DNA of 64,000 nucleotides from Opitutia bacterium (GTDB lineage Bacteria > Verrucomicrobiota > Verrucomicrobiia > Opitutales > Opitutaceae), in contig JACPIS010000042.1 of assembly GCA_016187925.1 (NCBI GenBank), positions 105,838-169,837 on the forward strand, written 5' to 3'. Positions 22,859-30,809 of the stretch are shown here, piece after piece. Under the pieces are notes generated by a model that was not told where the DNA came from, did not search any database, and saw only the letters and a program-made list of their open reading frames with translations. The translations under genes and the position numbers were made by a program. Numbering within the stretch: the stretch's first letter is position 1; each line of letters starts with the position of its first letter.

Positions 22859-23916
22859 CTCCGCTTCGCGTCATGGTGGTCGATGATTCCGTCACGGTGC
22901 GCAAGCGCATCGTGGAGGTGCTGTCGGCCCAGCCGGATTTCAGTGTTGTGGCGGAAGCCGCCAACGGGCAGGAGGCGATTGAAACCTGCCAGCGGTTACG
23001 GCCCGACGCGATCACGCTCGACATGATGATGCCGGTGATGACGGGCCTCGCCGCCACGGAATACATCATGGCCTATTGTCCGACGCCGATTCTCGTGGTG
23101 TCGTCGTCGTTCAATCGCGGCGAGTTGTTCAAGACCTACGATGCGTTGGCGGCCGGCGCGCTCGATGTGCTGGAAAAACCGGACGCGGAGGGAGACGGGC
23201 TGGCGTGGGAGCGCCAGTTGGTTTCGACGTTGCGCTTGGTCGCCCGGATCAAGGTCATCACGCACCCGCGCGGCCGGCTCCCGCATTTGCAGGACCGTGC
23301 GCGGGTCGGTCCGGGCCAACTGCCGCTTCCAAACTTGGCGCGCGCCGACTGCCGGCTCGTGGCGATCGGTGCCTCGACCGGCGGCCCCGGGGCGTTGGTG
23401 GAAATTCTCAACGCATTGCCGCGCGACTTCGCTTTGCCGCTGCTCGTGGTCCTGCACATCAGCCCGGCTTTCGGGGGAGCCTTTGCCGACTGGCTGCAGG
23501 GTTTGTCCAATTTCTCAGTCACCTTTGCGAAGGACGGCGAGCCGCTGCCGCGGCCGGGTACTTGCCGGGTGGTGATGGCACCGCCTGACCGCCATCTGGT
23601 GGTGAGCGAGGGGCGGATGAGGCTGAGTGCGGAGCCGGAGCGTCATTCCTGCCGGCCTTCAGTGGACGTGTTGTTCGAATCGGTCGCGCGTGAATTGGGT
23701 TCGGCCAGCGCGGCCTGCCTGCTAACTGGTATGGGACGTGACGGTGCGGCGGGCCTGTTGGCCATCCGTCGCGCCGGGGGCCTCACACTGGTGCAGGACG
23801 AAAGTACGTCGGTCGTTTTCGGCATGCCACGCGAGGCGATAGCACTCGGTGCGGCAGGCGAGGTGTTGCGGCTCGATCAAATCGCTCCGGTGCTGGCCAG
23901 ACTTTCCCCACACTGA
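22855..23916 (+). CDS. cheB: CheB protein-glutamate methylesterase (WspF-like)
   Basis: 353 residues. N-terminal receiver with VDDSVTVRKR and phosphoacceptor D56 (TLDMMMP), a linker (about 125-160), then the methylesterase domain. The catalytic triad fits S174 in GASTGGPG, H in VVLHISPAF and D in LLTGMGRDGA. It removes methyl groups from the MCP when phosphorylated by CheA, counteracting the CheR two genes upstream. In Wsp systems loss of WspF locks output on. It is followed after 6 bp by the triple-receiver kinase. Confidence 0.95.
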   Translation: MTPLRVMVVDDSVTVRKRIVEVLSAQPDFSVVAEAANGQEAIETCQRLRPDAITLDMMMPVMTGLAATEYIMAYCPTPILVVSSSFNRGELFKTYDALAAGALDVLEKPDAEGDGLAWERQLVSTLRLVARIKVITHPRGRLPHLQDRARVGPGQLPLPNLARADCRLVAIGASTGGPGALVEILNALPRDFALPLLVVLHISPAFGGAFADWLQGLSNFSVTFAKDGEPLPRPGTCRVVMAPPDRHLVVSEGRMRLSAEPERHSCRPSVDVLFESVARELGSASAACLLTGMGRDGAAGLLAIRRAGGLTLVQDESTSVVFGMPREAIALGAAGEVLRLDQIAPVLARLSPH

Positions 23917-23922
23917 AATAGC

Positions 23923-25950
23923 ATGAAGCCGAGCGTCATTATCGTCGACGACAGCATCACAGTCCGGATGGATTTGAAAAACTCGTTCGAGGCGGCGGGC
24001 TACGAGACGATGCTGTGCGCAACGATCGAGGCCGCGCGTACGGCGTGTCAGCGACGGGTGTTCGATTTGGTGATTCTCGATGTGCTTCTTCCGGACGGCG
24101 ACGGACTCGGGCTGTTGCAGGAACTTAAGGCGGCGCCTGCCACGGCGCGCCTGCCGGTGCTGTTGCTGTCGACCGAGGACGAGGTGCGCGATCGCGTGCG
24201 AGGGCTCAAAACGGGCGCCGACGACTACGTGGGCAAACCGTATGATGCCTTGCAGGTGGTCGCGCGGGCCGGCGAGATGGTGCGGCGCAACGGCGAACAC
24301 GCGCGCGAACGTCCATTGGTCCTGGTGATCGACGACAGCCAGACCTTCGCGCAAGAACTGCGCGCCGCGCTCGAAGGCGCGGGCCATGACGTCACAGTCG
24401 CGCGCACGAGTGAGGAAGGTCTGCAGCTCGCCGCTTCGTTGCGACCCGACGTCACGGCAGTCGATCAAATGCTGCCGGGCGTCGATGGGGCCGAGGTGAT
24501 CCGGCGCCTCCGGGCGGACGCGGCGCTACGCCGGATACCCTGCCTCTTGCTGACAGCCTCAGCAAACCGCGCGGATGAATTGCGCGCCTTCGAGGCCGGC
24601 GCCGACGCGTTCATCCTTAAGCAGGCGGGAGTGCCCGTCATTCTTGCCAAGCTGACGGCGTTGCTCCGCTCCGCACCGGAGCCAGGAGGCCGGGCCTCCG
24701 TCTCTAGTCTGCTTACCCCGAAGCGAGTGCTGGCAGTGGACGACAGCACCACGTTTCTTGGCGAACTCTGCGACCAGCTTCGCACCGACGGATACGATGT
24801 GGTCGCGGCGCGTTCGGGCAAAGAGGCGATTGAGTTGCTCGGGTCACAGCCGGTCGACGGCATCCTGCTCGACTTGATGATGCCGGAGATGTCCGGAACC
24901 GAGACCTGCCAGCGGATCAAAGCCGCGCCTGCTTGGCGCGACATTCCGCTCTTGATCTTGACCGCGCGCGACGAAAGCGAGGCGATGATCGAAGGGATCA
25001 ACGCCGGCGCCGATGACTATGTTACCAAGTCAGGCGATTTCGAGATATTGAAGGCGCGTTTGCGCGCGCAGCTCCGGCGCAAGCAATTCGAGGACGAGAA
25101 TCGCGGGATTCGCGAGCAGTTGCACCGGCGCGAGATGGAAGCGGTAGAACTGACAGCCGTGCGCGAACTGGCCGAACTGCGCGCGGCGCTTATCGCGGAC
25201 CTCGAGCGAAAAAACGAGGAGCTCTCCCGTGCGAACAGCGAGTTACAGCGTGCCAAAGAGGCGGCAGATGCCGCCAATCACGAATTGGAATCGTTCAGCT
25301 ACTCTGTCTCTCATGACCTGCGGGCGCCATTGCGAGCCATCGACGGTTTCAGCCAATTGCTGGTCGGTCGAGCCAGTGCTAAGCTGGATGGCGAGGAACG
25401 TCGCTATCTGGTCCGCGTGCGTGAAACGACCCAACGCATGGGACAATTGATCGACGACATGCTGAGTCTTGCGCGGGTCACGCGTCGCGAAATGAATTTC
25501 CAGAAAGTGGACCTCAGTGCTGAGGCACGGGAGATCGTGACGCATTTGCGCATCCTGGTTCCGAACAGTCGCGTGGAGGCGGTGATTGACGACGGTATGG
25601 TCGTGATGGGTGACCGCGGCCTGCTGCGCATCGTCCTCGAGAATCTGTTAAACAACGCTTGGAAATTTACGTCGAAATGCGAACGTCCGCAAATCGTGTT
25701 CGGCCGGCAGGCGCAGGCGGATGGCACGGCGACTTTTTTCGTCCGCGACAACGGTGCCGGCTTCGACATGCAATATGCCGACAAGCTCTTCGGTGCCTTT
25801 CAACGGTTGCATTCGGTTGAGGAGTTTCCCGGCACAGGCATTGGTTTGGCGATCGTGCAGCGCGCGGTGCGTCGCCACGGCGGGCGTGTTTGGGCGGAAG
25901 GCGCCGTGGGGAAGGGAGCCACCTTTTATTTCATCCTCGAAACGTCATGA
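23923..25950 (+). CDS. Triple-receiver histidine kinase, output of the Wsp-like system
   Basis: 675 residues. Three receivers in tandem: about 1-120 (VDDSITV; D53 in LDVLLPDGDG), about 125-245 (IDDSQTF; D181 in VDQMLPGVDG), and about 263-385 (VDDSTTF; D317 in LDLMMPEMSG). A coiled coil follows (about 385-455), then HisKA with H464 in YSVSHDLRAPL and a HATPase with NLLNNAWKF and GTGIGLA. There is no membrane segment or PAS domain. The transmitter is a close paralogue of the kinase ending at 10740. It sits where wspR, a diguanylate cyclase, is found in Wsp operons, so CheA and CheB signalling may converge on its receivers and gate the kinase. It overlaps the next regulator by 4 bp. Confidence 0.9.
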   Translation: MKPSVIIVDDSITVRMDLKNSFEAAGYETMLCATIEAARTACQRRVFDLVILDVLLPDGDGLGLLQELKAAPATARLPVLLLSTEDEVRDRVRGLKTGADDYVGKPYDALQVVARAGEMVRRNGEHARERPLVLVIDDSQTFAQELRAALEGAGHDVTVARTSEEGLQLAASLRPDVTAVDQMLPGVDGAEVIRRLRADAALRRIPCLLLTASANRADELRAFEAGADAFILKQAGVPVILAKLTALLRSAPEPGGRASVSSLLTPKRVLAVDDSTTFLGELCDQLRTDGYDVVAARSGKEAIELLGSQPVDGILLDLMMPEMSGTETCQRIKAAPAWRDIPLLILTARDESEAMIEGINAGADDYVTKSGDFEILKARLRAQLRRKQFEDENRGIREQLHRREMEAVELTAVRELAELRAALIADLERKNEELSRANSELQRAKEAADAANHELESFSYSVSHDLRAPLRAIDGFSQLLVGRASAKLDGEERRYLVRVRETTQRMGQLIDDMLSLARVTRREMNFQKVDLSAEAREIVTHLRILVPNSRVEAVIDDGMVVMGDRGLLRIVLENLLNNAWKFTSKCERPQIVFGRQAQADGTATFFVRDNGAGFDMQYADKLFGAFQRLHSVEEFPGTGIGLAIVQRAVRRHGGRVWAEGAVGKGATFYFILETS

Positions 25951-26414
25951 ACTGTACACCACCCGCCACCACCGAAATAAAGACCATCCTTTTGGTCGAG
26001 GACAATCCCGACGATCGCGAACTCGCACTTTGCGCACTCCAAAACAGCCGCGTGGCCAACTGCGTCGATGTCGCCGTCGATGGGGTGGAGGCGCTTGATT
26101 ACCTGTTCTGCACGGGTCGGCATTCCGGACGTAGCCATCTGCTTTTCCCGGCGGTCGTCCTGCTCGATATCAAGCTGCCAAAAATCGACGGATTGGAGGT
26201 TTTGCGTCGGATACGCGCAGATGAACGAACTAAGTTCCAACCAGTGGTGATATTGACCTCATCGCGGGAAGAGCAGGATTTGATTGCCGGCTATCGTCTC
26301 GGAGCCAACAGCTATATCCGGAAACCGGTTGATTTCGAAAAATTCAACGAAGCCATCCGGCAACTCGGGCTTTACTGGTTGGTCATGAATGAGCCTCCAC
26401 CGCATGATGTCTGA
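25947..26414 (+). CDS. Rcp1-type response regulator, last gene of the chemosensory operon
   Basis: 155 residues, a single receiver. The acidic pocket is in VEDNPDDREL, the phosphoacceptor is D74 (LLDIKLPK), and the lysine is in YIRKPVDF. It is very similar to the regulator at 10737-11198, including the C-terminal LGLYWLVMNEPPP. The ATG overlaps the stop of the triple-receiver kinase, its presumed phosphodonor. No output domain is present, so the final effect of the system is unknown and must pass through a protein partner. Confidence 0.93.
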   Translation: MNCTPPATTEIKTILLVEDNPDDRELALCALQNSRVANCVDVAVDGVEALDYLFCTGRHSGRSHLLFPAVVLLDIKLPKIDGLEVLRRIRADERTKFQPVVILTSSREEQDLIAGYRLGANSYIRKPVDFEKFNEAIRQLGLYWLVMNEPPPHDV

Positions 26415-27040
26415 GAAAACGAGATACGTATCCGGGTTTCCAATGACGGGCCGGGGCGTATGCAGCACGTTGCGGAAATTGTTTGGGTAACGACCGTACG
26501 AGCACGAAAGGAGCAAAAGCGACCCTCGCTTCTCTGTCCCATGCACTCAGGGATTTCGATTCCGGGTGCTGCCTGTCTTGTAAGAAAGGGCCCGCCCGAC
26601 GCCGATCTGCTGCTGTCGTGATTTGGGCGAGCACAGCTGCCCGTCGGTACGAGTTCGTCCGAGAGATCAGATTTCCAGTGGGCACTCATCCGTCGGCACG
26701 GCTTCCTGTGGAAAATAGCCGGAATTGGCTCAAAAGTTTAAAGAGAAATGCCCGCGCTGTAAATTGATGCCCGGTTTGACGCGTAATACTTACTGTCGGC
26801 ACGAGTCCCTGGCTCATTTTCGAGATGTGCACCGAGTGCAGGGACATCCTAGAGCGGTCTGCCTTTTCGAGTAGACACGACTTCTAGCCCGTCGTGACGA
26901 GTTTAGATAGCTTACATCGGCATCTGTCAGGAATTTGTGAACAAGTTTTCGCGGGGAATGCCTGATTTTTACTTGCGTGTCGGGAGTGAAATGGGGAGAA
27001 ATGGGTCGTTCTGGGGAACAGGGCTTCCGGGACTCCTTTC
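26415..27040. other. Non-coding region between the chemosensory operon and mraZ
   Basis: 626 bp with lower GC than the flanking genes and no convincing gene. A 49-codon frame at 26725-26874 contains CPRC followed by a YCRH motif and may be a remnant of a zinc-binding protein or chance. A short inverted repeat CACGAC/GTCGTG lies at 26876-26896. The right end holds the MraZ-type boxes. The dcw promoter must be here, but I could not identify a clean -35/-10 pair. Confidence 0.5.
26992..27015 (+). promoter_or_regulatory. Probable MraZ operator: three TGGG boxes at 10-bp spacing
   Basis: TGGG begins at 26992, 27002 and 27012, exactly one helical turn apart and 26-49 bp upstream of the mraZ start. 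MraZ of other bacteria is known to bind tandem TGGGN repeats in its own promoter. Autoregulation of the dcw operon by MraZ is therefore likely. Confidence 0.65.
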
Positions 27041-27493
27041 ATGGCGCAATCAGGCACAACCGTTTATTCCGGCCGTTTTGAGCACACGCTCGACGACAAG
27101 AATCGTCTCACGATTCCGTCGCTCTGGCGTTGGGTGCACACGGACACGGAGACGTTTTTGGCCATCCCGCATCCGGATGGTTACATCGCCGTGCTGCCGC
27201 CCGCCCGCGTGGAAAAACTCCTCGCGCAGGTCTCGGAGATGAAACTGTCCGATCGCGACGCGCAGGCCGTGAAGGCGCGCATCTTCTCGGACGCGCTCTC
27301 GTTCACCTTCGACAAGCAGGGCCGCTTCGGCGTGAGCGCCGATCTGCTCCGTCACGCCGGCATCGCGAAGGACGCGGTGCTCTCCGGCATGGGCGACACT
27401 TTCAACATCATGAGCCCGTCGCGCTGGCAGGATATGCAGCGCGCCACGGCGGGCGAAAACTTCGGCGACATGATGCGCCGCATCGGACTGTGA
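27041..27493 (+). CDS. mraZ: Transcriptional regulator MraZ
   Basis: 150 residues. Two SpoVT/AbrB-like half domains: FEHTLDDKNRLTIPSLWR near 14-31 and FDKQGRFGVSADLLRHAG near 89-106. The DxKxRlxiP signature is well kept in the first half and degenerate in the second (DKQGRFGVS). MraZ is a ring-forming DNA-binding protein that regulates the dcw cluster. It is the first gene of that cluster, with candidate operator boxes just upstream. Confidence 0.95.
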   Translation: MAQSGTTVYSGRFEHTLDDKNRLTIPSLWRWVHTDTETFLAIPHPDGYIAVLPPARVEKLLAQVSEMKLSDRDAQAVKARIFSDALSFTFDKQGRFGVSADLLRHAGIAKDAVLSGMGDTFNIMSPSRWQDMQRATAGENFGDMMRRIGL

Positions 27494-27495
27494 CC

Positions 27496-27648
27496 ATGAA
27501 GGCTTATCCGAACGTCACGACCATTCGCACTCAGGCATTGACCAAGATGGCCACGGGTCCCGTTGCGCGCCGCCGCTCCCTCCTCAAGGGGGCCACGCCG
27601 GTTCAACTTCTGCGCAGGAAAACCCATGCCCGCGTCCGTCCAACCTGA
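27496..27648 (+). CDS. Possible small basic protein between mraZ and rsmH
   Basis: 50 codons beginning 2 bp after the mraZ stop and ending inside the rsmH start region. The product would be rich in Arg and Lys with no recognised domain or membrane segment. There is no Shine-Dalgarno apart from sequence inside mraZ. Its place filling the gap exactly is the only support; it may just be spacer. Confidence 0.25.
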   Translation: MKAYPNVTTIRTQALTKMATGPVARRRSLLKGATPVQLLRRKTHARVRPT

Positions 27649-28582
27649 ACCGGCGCTCCGTCCCATGACGACCTCCGGGCACCAACCTGTCATGCTGCAA
27701 GAGGTGCTCGAGTTTCTGGCGCCGCAGGCGGGCCAGCGCGTGCTCGACTGCACCTTCGGCGGCGGCGGCCACACGCGCGCCATCCTCTCGACGGGCGCCC
27801 ACGTTACGGCCCTCGACCGCGACCCCGAGGCGCAGACCCGCATCGCGGCGCTCCAGGCGGAGTTCGGCGCGGCGTTCCGCTTTGTCGACCTGAACTTCGG
27901 CGACCTCGCCGCGCTGCCCGAGGGCGGCTTCCACGGCATCCTCTTCGACCTCGGCGTCTCCTCGTTTCAACTCGACGACACCGCACGCGGCTTTTCCTTC
28001 CGCAACGACGCCGAGGCCGACATGCGGCTCGACCCGCGCAGCGGGGTGTCCGCCGGCCGCTGGCTCGAGACCGCGAGCCGGGACGATCTCGTGCGCGCCA
28101 TCCGCGATTACGGCGAGGAGAACAACTGGCGTCGCGTCGTCTCGGCCATCGAGGCGGCCCGCGGCACCGGCCTGCTCGCCCGCACCGCCTCACTCGCGCA
28201 GCTCATCTCCGACGCCATCCCGGCGCGCGACCGCCACGCCTCGAAGATCCACCCGGCCACGCGCTCCTTCCAGGGCATCCGCATCGCGGTGAACGACGAG
28301 CTCGGCGCCATCGAGCGCGCGCTGCCCGTGGCATTCGGCAAACTCTCCTCCGGTGGCGTGCTCGCCGTCATCAGTTTCCATTCCCTCGAGGACCGGCCGG
28401 TGAAGCAGTATTTCCGCAAGGTCTGCGGCCTGCCGGTCGACGCGAACGACGCCACGCCGCAGCAGCTGCGCGCGAAGCACGCCGAGCTGCTCACGCGCAA
28501 GCCCGTCACGCCCTCCGAGGCCGAGATTTCCGCCAATCCCCGCAGCCGCTCCGCCAAGCTGCGCGTCCTCCGCAAACTCTGA
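27626..28582 (+). CDS. rsmH: 16S rRNA (cytosine(1402)-N4)-methyltransferase
   Basis: 318 residues. RsmH (MraW) methylates C1402 of 16S rRNA with SAM. The SAM-binding motif is [14 protein letters not shown] at about 41-54, with [14 protein letters not shown] and [15 protein letters not shown] further on. I chose the ATG at 27626, which has AGGA 7 nt upstream; an internal ATG at 27665 is the other option. Its place second in the dcw cluster is conserved across bacteria. Confidence 0.95.
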   Translation: MPASVQPEPALRPMTTSGHQPVMLQEVLEFLAPQAGQRVLDCTFGGGGHTRAILSTGAHVTALDRDPEAQTRIAALQAEFGAAFRFVDLNFGDLAALPEGGFHGILFDLGVSSFQLDDTARGFSFRNDAEADMRLDPRSGVSAGRWLETASRDDLVRAIRDYGEENNWRRVVSAIEAARGTGLLARTASLAQLISDAIPARDRHASKIHPATRSFQGIRIAVNDELGAIERALPVAFGKLSSGGVLAVISFHSLEDRPVKQYFRKVCGLPVDANDATPQQLRAKHAELLTRKPVTPSEAEISANPRSRSAKLRVLRKL

Positions 28583-28595
28583 CCATTCCCCCGCC

Positions 28596-29003
28596 ATGAG
28601 ACCCCCTCCGCCCAACGCGCTCGTCAACAAGATCGTCGCCCTCACGCTCTGCCTGCTCGTGTTCAGCGGCACCCTCGGCCTCGGTGCCGTGTGGGTGCGC
28701 CAGGAGATTTATTCGACCGCCAACCGCAGCCGCACCGTCCAGCTGCAGATCGCCGATGTCGAGCGCCACCTCGACGAGGTCAACGCCGAGGTCGCCGCCG
28801 CGCTCAATCCCGCCTCGCTCCTCCGCCAGAACGAGGCCATGCGCCTCGGCCTCGTCGCCCCGCGCGAGGTGCAGGTCGTGCGCGTCGACGAGTCGCCCGA
28901 GCTGCGGCTCGCCGCCAAGCGCAACCGCGAGGCCTTCTCGCTCGCCGCCGCCGCCGAGGCGCCGGTCAACTTCCGCGTCGTCTCCGCCTCCTACACGCGC
29001 TGA
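28596..29003 (+). CDS. ftsL: FtsL-like small divisome membrane protein
   Basis: 135 residues. A short cytoplasmic tail, one membrane segment (about 12-34, IVALTLCLLVFSGTLGLGAV), then a predicted coiled coil (about 40-80) and a polar tail. Sequence similarity in FtsL is always low; the call rests on topology, coiled coil and position between rsmH and ftsI. FtsL would form a complex with FtsQ and a FtsB/DivIC partner to activate FtsWI. No ftsB is visible in the window. Confidence 0.7.
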   Translation: MRPPPPNALVNKIVALTLCLLVFSGTLGLGAVWVRQEIYSTANRSRTVQLQIADVERHLDEVNAEVAAALNPASLLRQNEAMRLGLVAPREVQVVRVDESPELRLAAKRNREAFSLAAAAEAPVNFRVVSASYTR

Positions 29004-29006
29004 TCC

Positions 29007-30809
29007 ATGTCGCAGGGTTACGCCGCCAACAACCGCATGAGGCTCCTGACCGTGGGCGTGCTTGCCTGCTTCATGGTCATCGGCGTGCGCCTGCTGTTCC
29101 TGCACGTCCTCGACCGGGACGAGCTGCTGAAGTTCGTCGACAAGGCGCGCAAGCAGATCGTGGTCGAGCATGCCAAGCGCGGCACCATCCTCGACGCCCG
29201 CGGCAATTTGCTCGCGACTTCGCGCTCGTTCGTGGTGCTCGGCGCCGATCCCGAGATGCTGCGTCCCGCGGACGAGCAGGACTGGCCCGAGGTCGCCCGC
29301 CTGCTGAACGTGCCGGCGCCGCAGCTCGACTCGACGCTCCGCCGCGCCATTGCCGCCAGCAGGGTCGCGCTCACCAACAGCGATGCTGCCGTGAAGGAAA
29401 AGCGCGTCCGCTGGGTCAAGCTGGCCGACGAGGTCGACGAGTCCGTCTACGATCAGATCACCAAGCTCCGCGTGCGCGGCATCTACGGCCAGCGCGGCTA
29501 CAAGCGTGTTTATCCCGGCGGCGAGCTGGCCGCCCACGTCCTCGGCTACGTGAACAAGGAGGGCATCCCGGTCACGGGCGCCGAGCGCCACCTCGATCTT
29601 TACCTCAAGGGCGAGGACGGCTGGATCGAGTCGGAAAAGGACGGTGCGCGCCGCGAACTCGCGCAGTTCCGCTCGCGCGAGGTGCCGGTGCGCGACGGCG
29701 ACGACGTCGTGCTGACCATCGACTCGGTCGTCCAGCACATCATCGAGGACGAGCTGAAGACCATCGCCGCCAAGTTCAACCCGCACTTCGCCACCATCAT
29801 CGTGAGCGACCCGCAGACGGGCCAGATCCTCGGCATGGCGAACTACCCGAGCTACAATCCGAACGAGTTCAACAAGGCCCCGCTCGACACGCAGCGCAAC
29901 AACGCCGTCACGGACATCATCGAGCCCGGCTCCACCTTCAAGATCGTCGCCGCCGGCGCCGCGCTCGACCAAGGCATCGTCACGCCGGCCACCACCTTCG
30001 ACTGCGGCATCACCAGCATCAATTTCAAGGGCCGGGACCGCAAGCTGCCGAAGGAAGACGAGCCGTTCGGCACGCTCACGGTGGCCGACATCGTCGCGCA
30101 CTCCTCCAACCGCGGCGCCGCGCAGCTCGCGATGCTGATGGGCGAGGACAAGTTCTACGAATACGCCCGCAAATACGGCTTCGGCCAGACGACGATGTTC
30201 CAGCTCGGCGGGGAGGTGCGCGGCATCCTCGAGGCGCCGGCGCATTGGGACGGTCTCACGATCACGCGCATGCCGATGGGGCACTCGGTCGCCGCGACCC
30301 CGCTGCAGGTGCACATGGCGATGAGCGCCGTGGCCAACGGCGGCGCGCTCCTGCGCCCGCAGATCATCAAGGAAATCCGCGACGAGCAGGGCAACGTCGT
30401 CCGCACCTTCCTGCCCGAGAAGCGTGAGCAGGTGCTCCGGCCGAGCACCGCCGCGCTGCTCGCCCAGCTGCTGACGCGCGTCGTCACCGAGGGCACGGCC
30501 AAGGGTTTCGACCTCCCGGGCTTCGAACTGGCCGGCAAGACCGGCACGACCCAGAAGCTCGTCGACGGCAAATACGTCAACAACCGCCACGTCGCGTCCT
30601 TCGTCGGTTTCTTTCCCGCCAGCCGTCCGCAGATCGTCCTCTCGGTCATCGTCGACGACGCGAAGGTCCCGGGCGGAGTCGCCTACGGTCGCGCCGTCTC
30701 GGCGCCGTCGTTCCGCCACGTCGCGGAGCAGCTCATCCAGTATCTCGACATCAAACCCGTCATGACACCCACCCGCAACATCCTCGCGCTCAATGGAGGT
30801 GCCCGGTGA
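29007..30809 (+). CDS. ftsI: Division-specific peptidoglycan transpeptidase (class B PBP)
   Basis: 600 residues. Membrane anchor at about 12-32, PBP dimerisation domain to about 220, transpeptidase after. Active-site motifs: S309 in EPGSTFKIV, S366-S367-N368, and K511 in LAGKTGTTQK. FtsI cross-links septal peptidoglycan with the SEDS polymerase FtsW encoded downstream. No PASTA domains are present. The stop overlaps the putative GTG start of murE. Confidence 0.95.
   Translation: MSQGYAANNRMRLLTVGVLACFMVIGVRLLFLHVLDRDELLKFVDKARKQIVVEHAKRGTILDARGNLLATSRSFVVLGADPEMLRPADEQDWPEVARLLNVPAPQLDSTLRRAIAASRVALTNSDAAVKEKRVRWVKLADEVDESVYDQITKLRVRGIYGQRGYKRVYPGGELAAHVLGYVNKEGIPVTGAERHLDLYLKGEDGWIESEKDGARRELAQFRSREVPVRDGDDVVLTIDSVVQHIIEDELKTIAAKFNPHFATIIVSDPQTGQILGMANYPSYNPNEFNKAPLDTQRNNAVTDIIEPGSTFKIVAAGAALDQGIVTPATTFDCGITSINFKGRDRKLPKEDEPFGTLTVADIVAHSSNRGAAQLAMLMGEDKFYEYARKYGFGQTTMFQLGGEVRGILEAPAHWDGLTITRMPMGHSVAATPLQVHMAMSAVANGGALLRPQIIKEIRDEQGNVVRTFLPEKREQVLRPSTAALLAQLLTRVVTEGTAKGFDLPGFELAGKTGTTQKLVDGKYVNNRHVASFVGFFPASRPQIVLSVIVDDAKVPGGVAYGRAVSAPSFRHVAEQLIQYLDIKPVMTPTRNILALNGGAR

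Noticed and set aside
26725..26874. 49-codon frame with CPRC and YCRH motifs
   Set aside because: TTG start without a Shine-Dalgarno and a stop just upstream. It may be debris of a zinc-binding protein, but could be chance; noted only in the intergenic entry.
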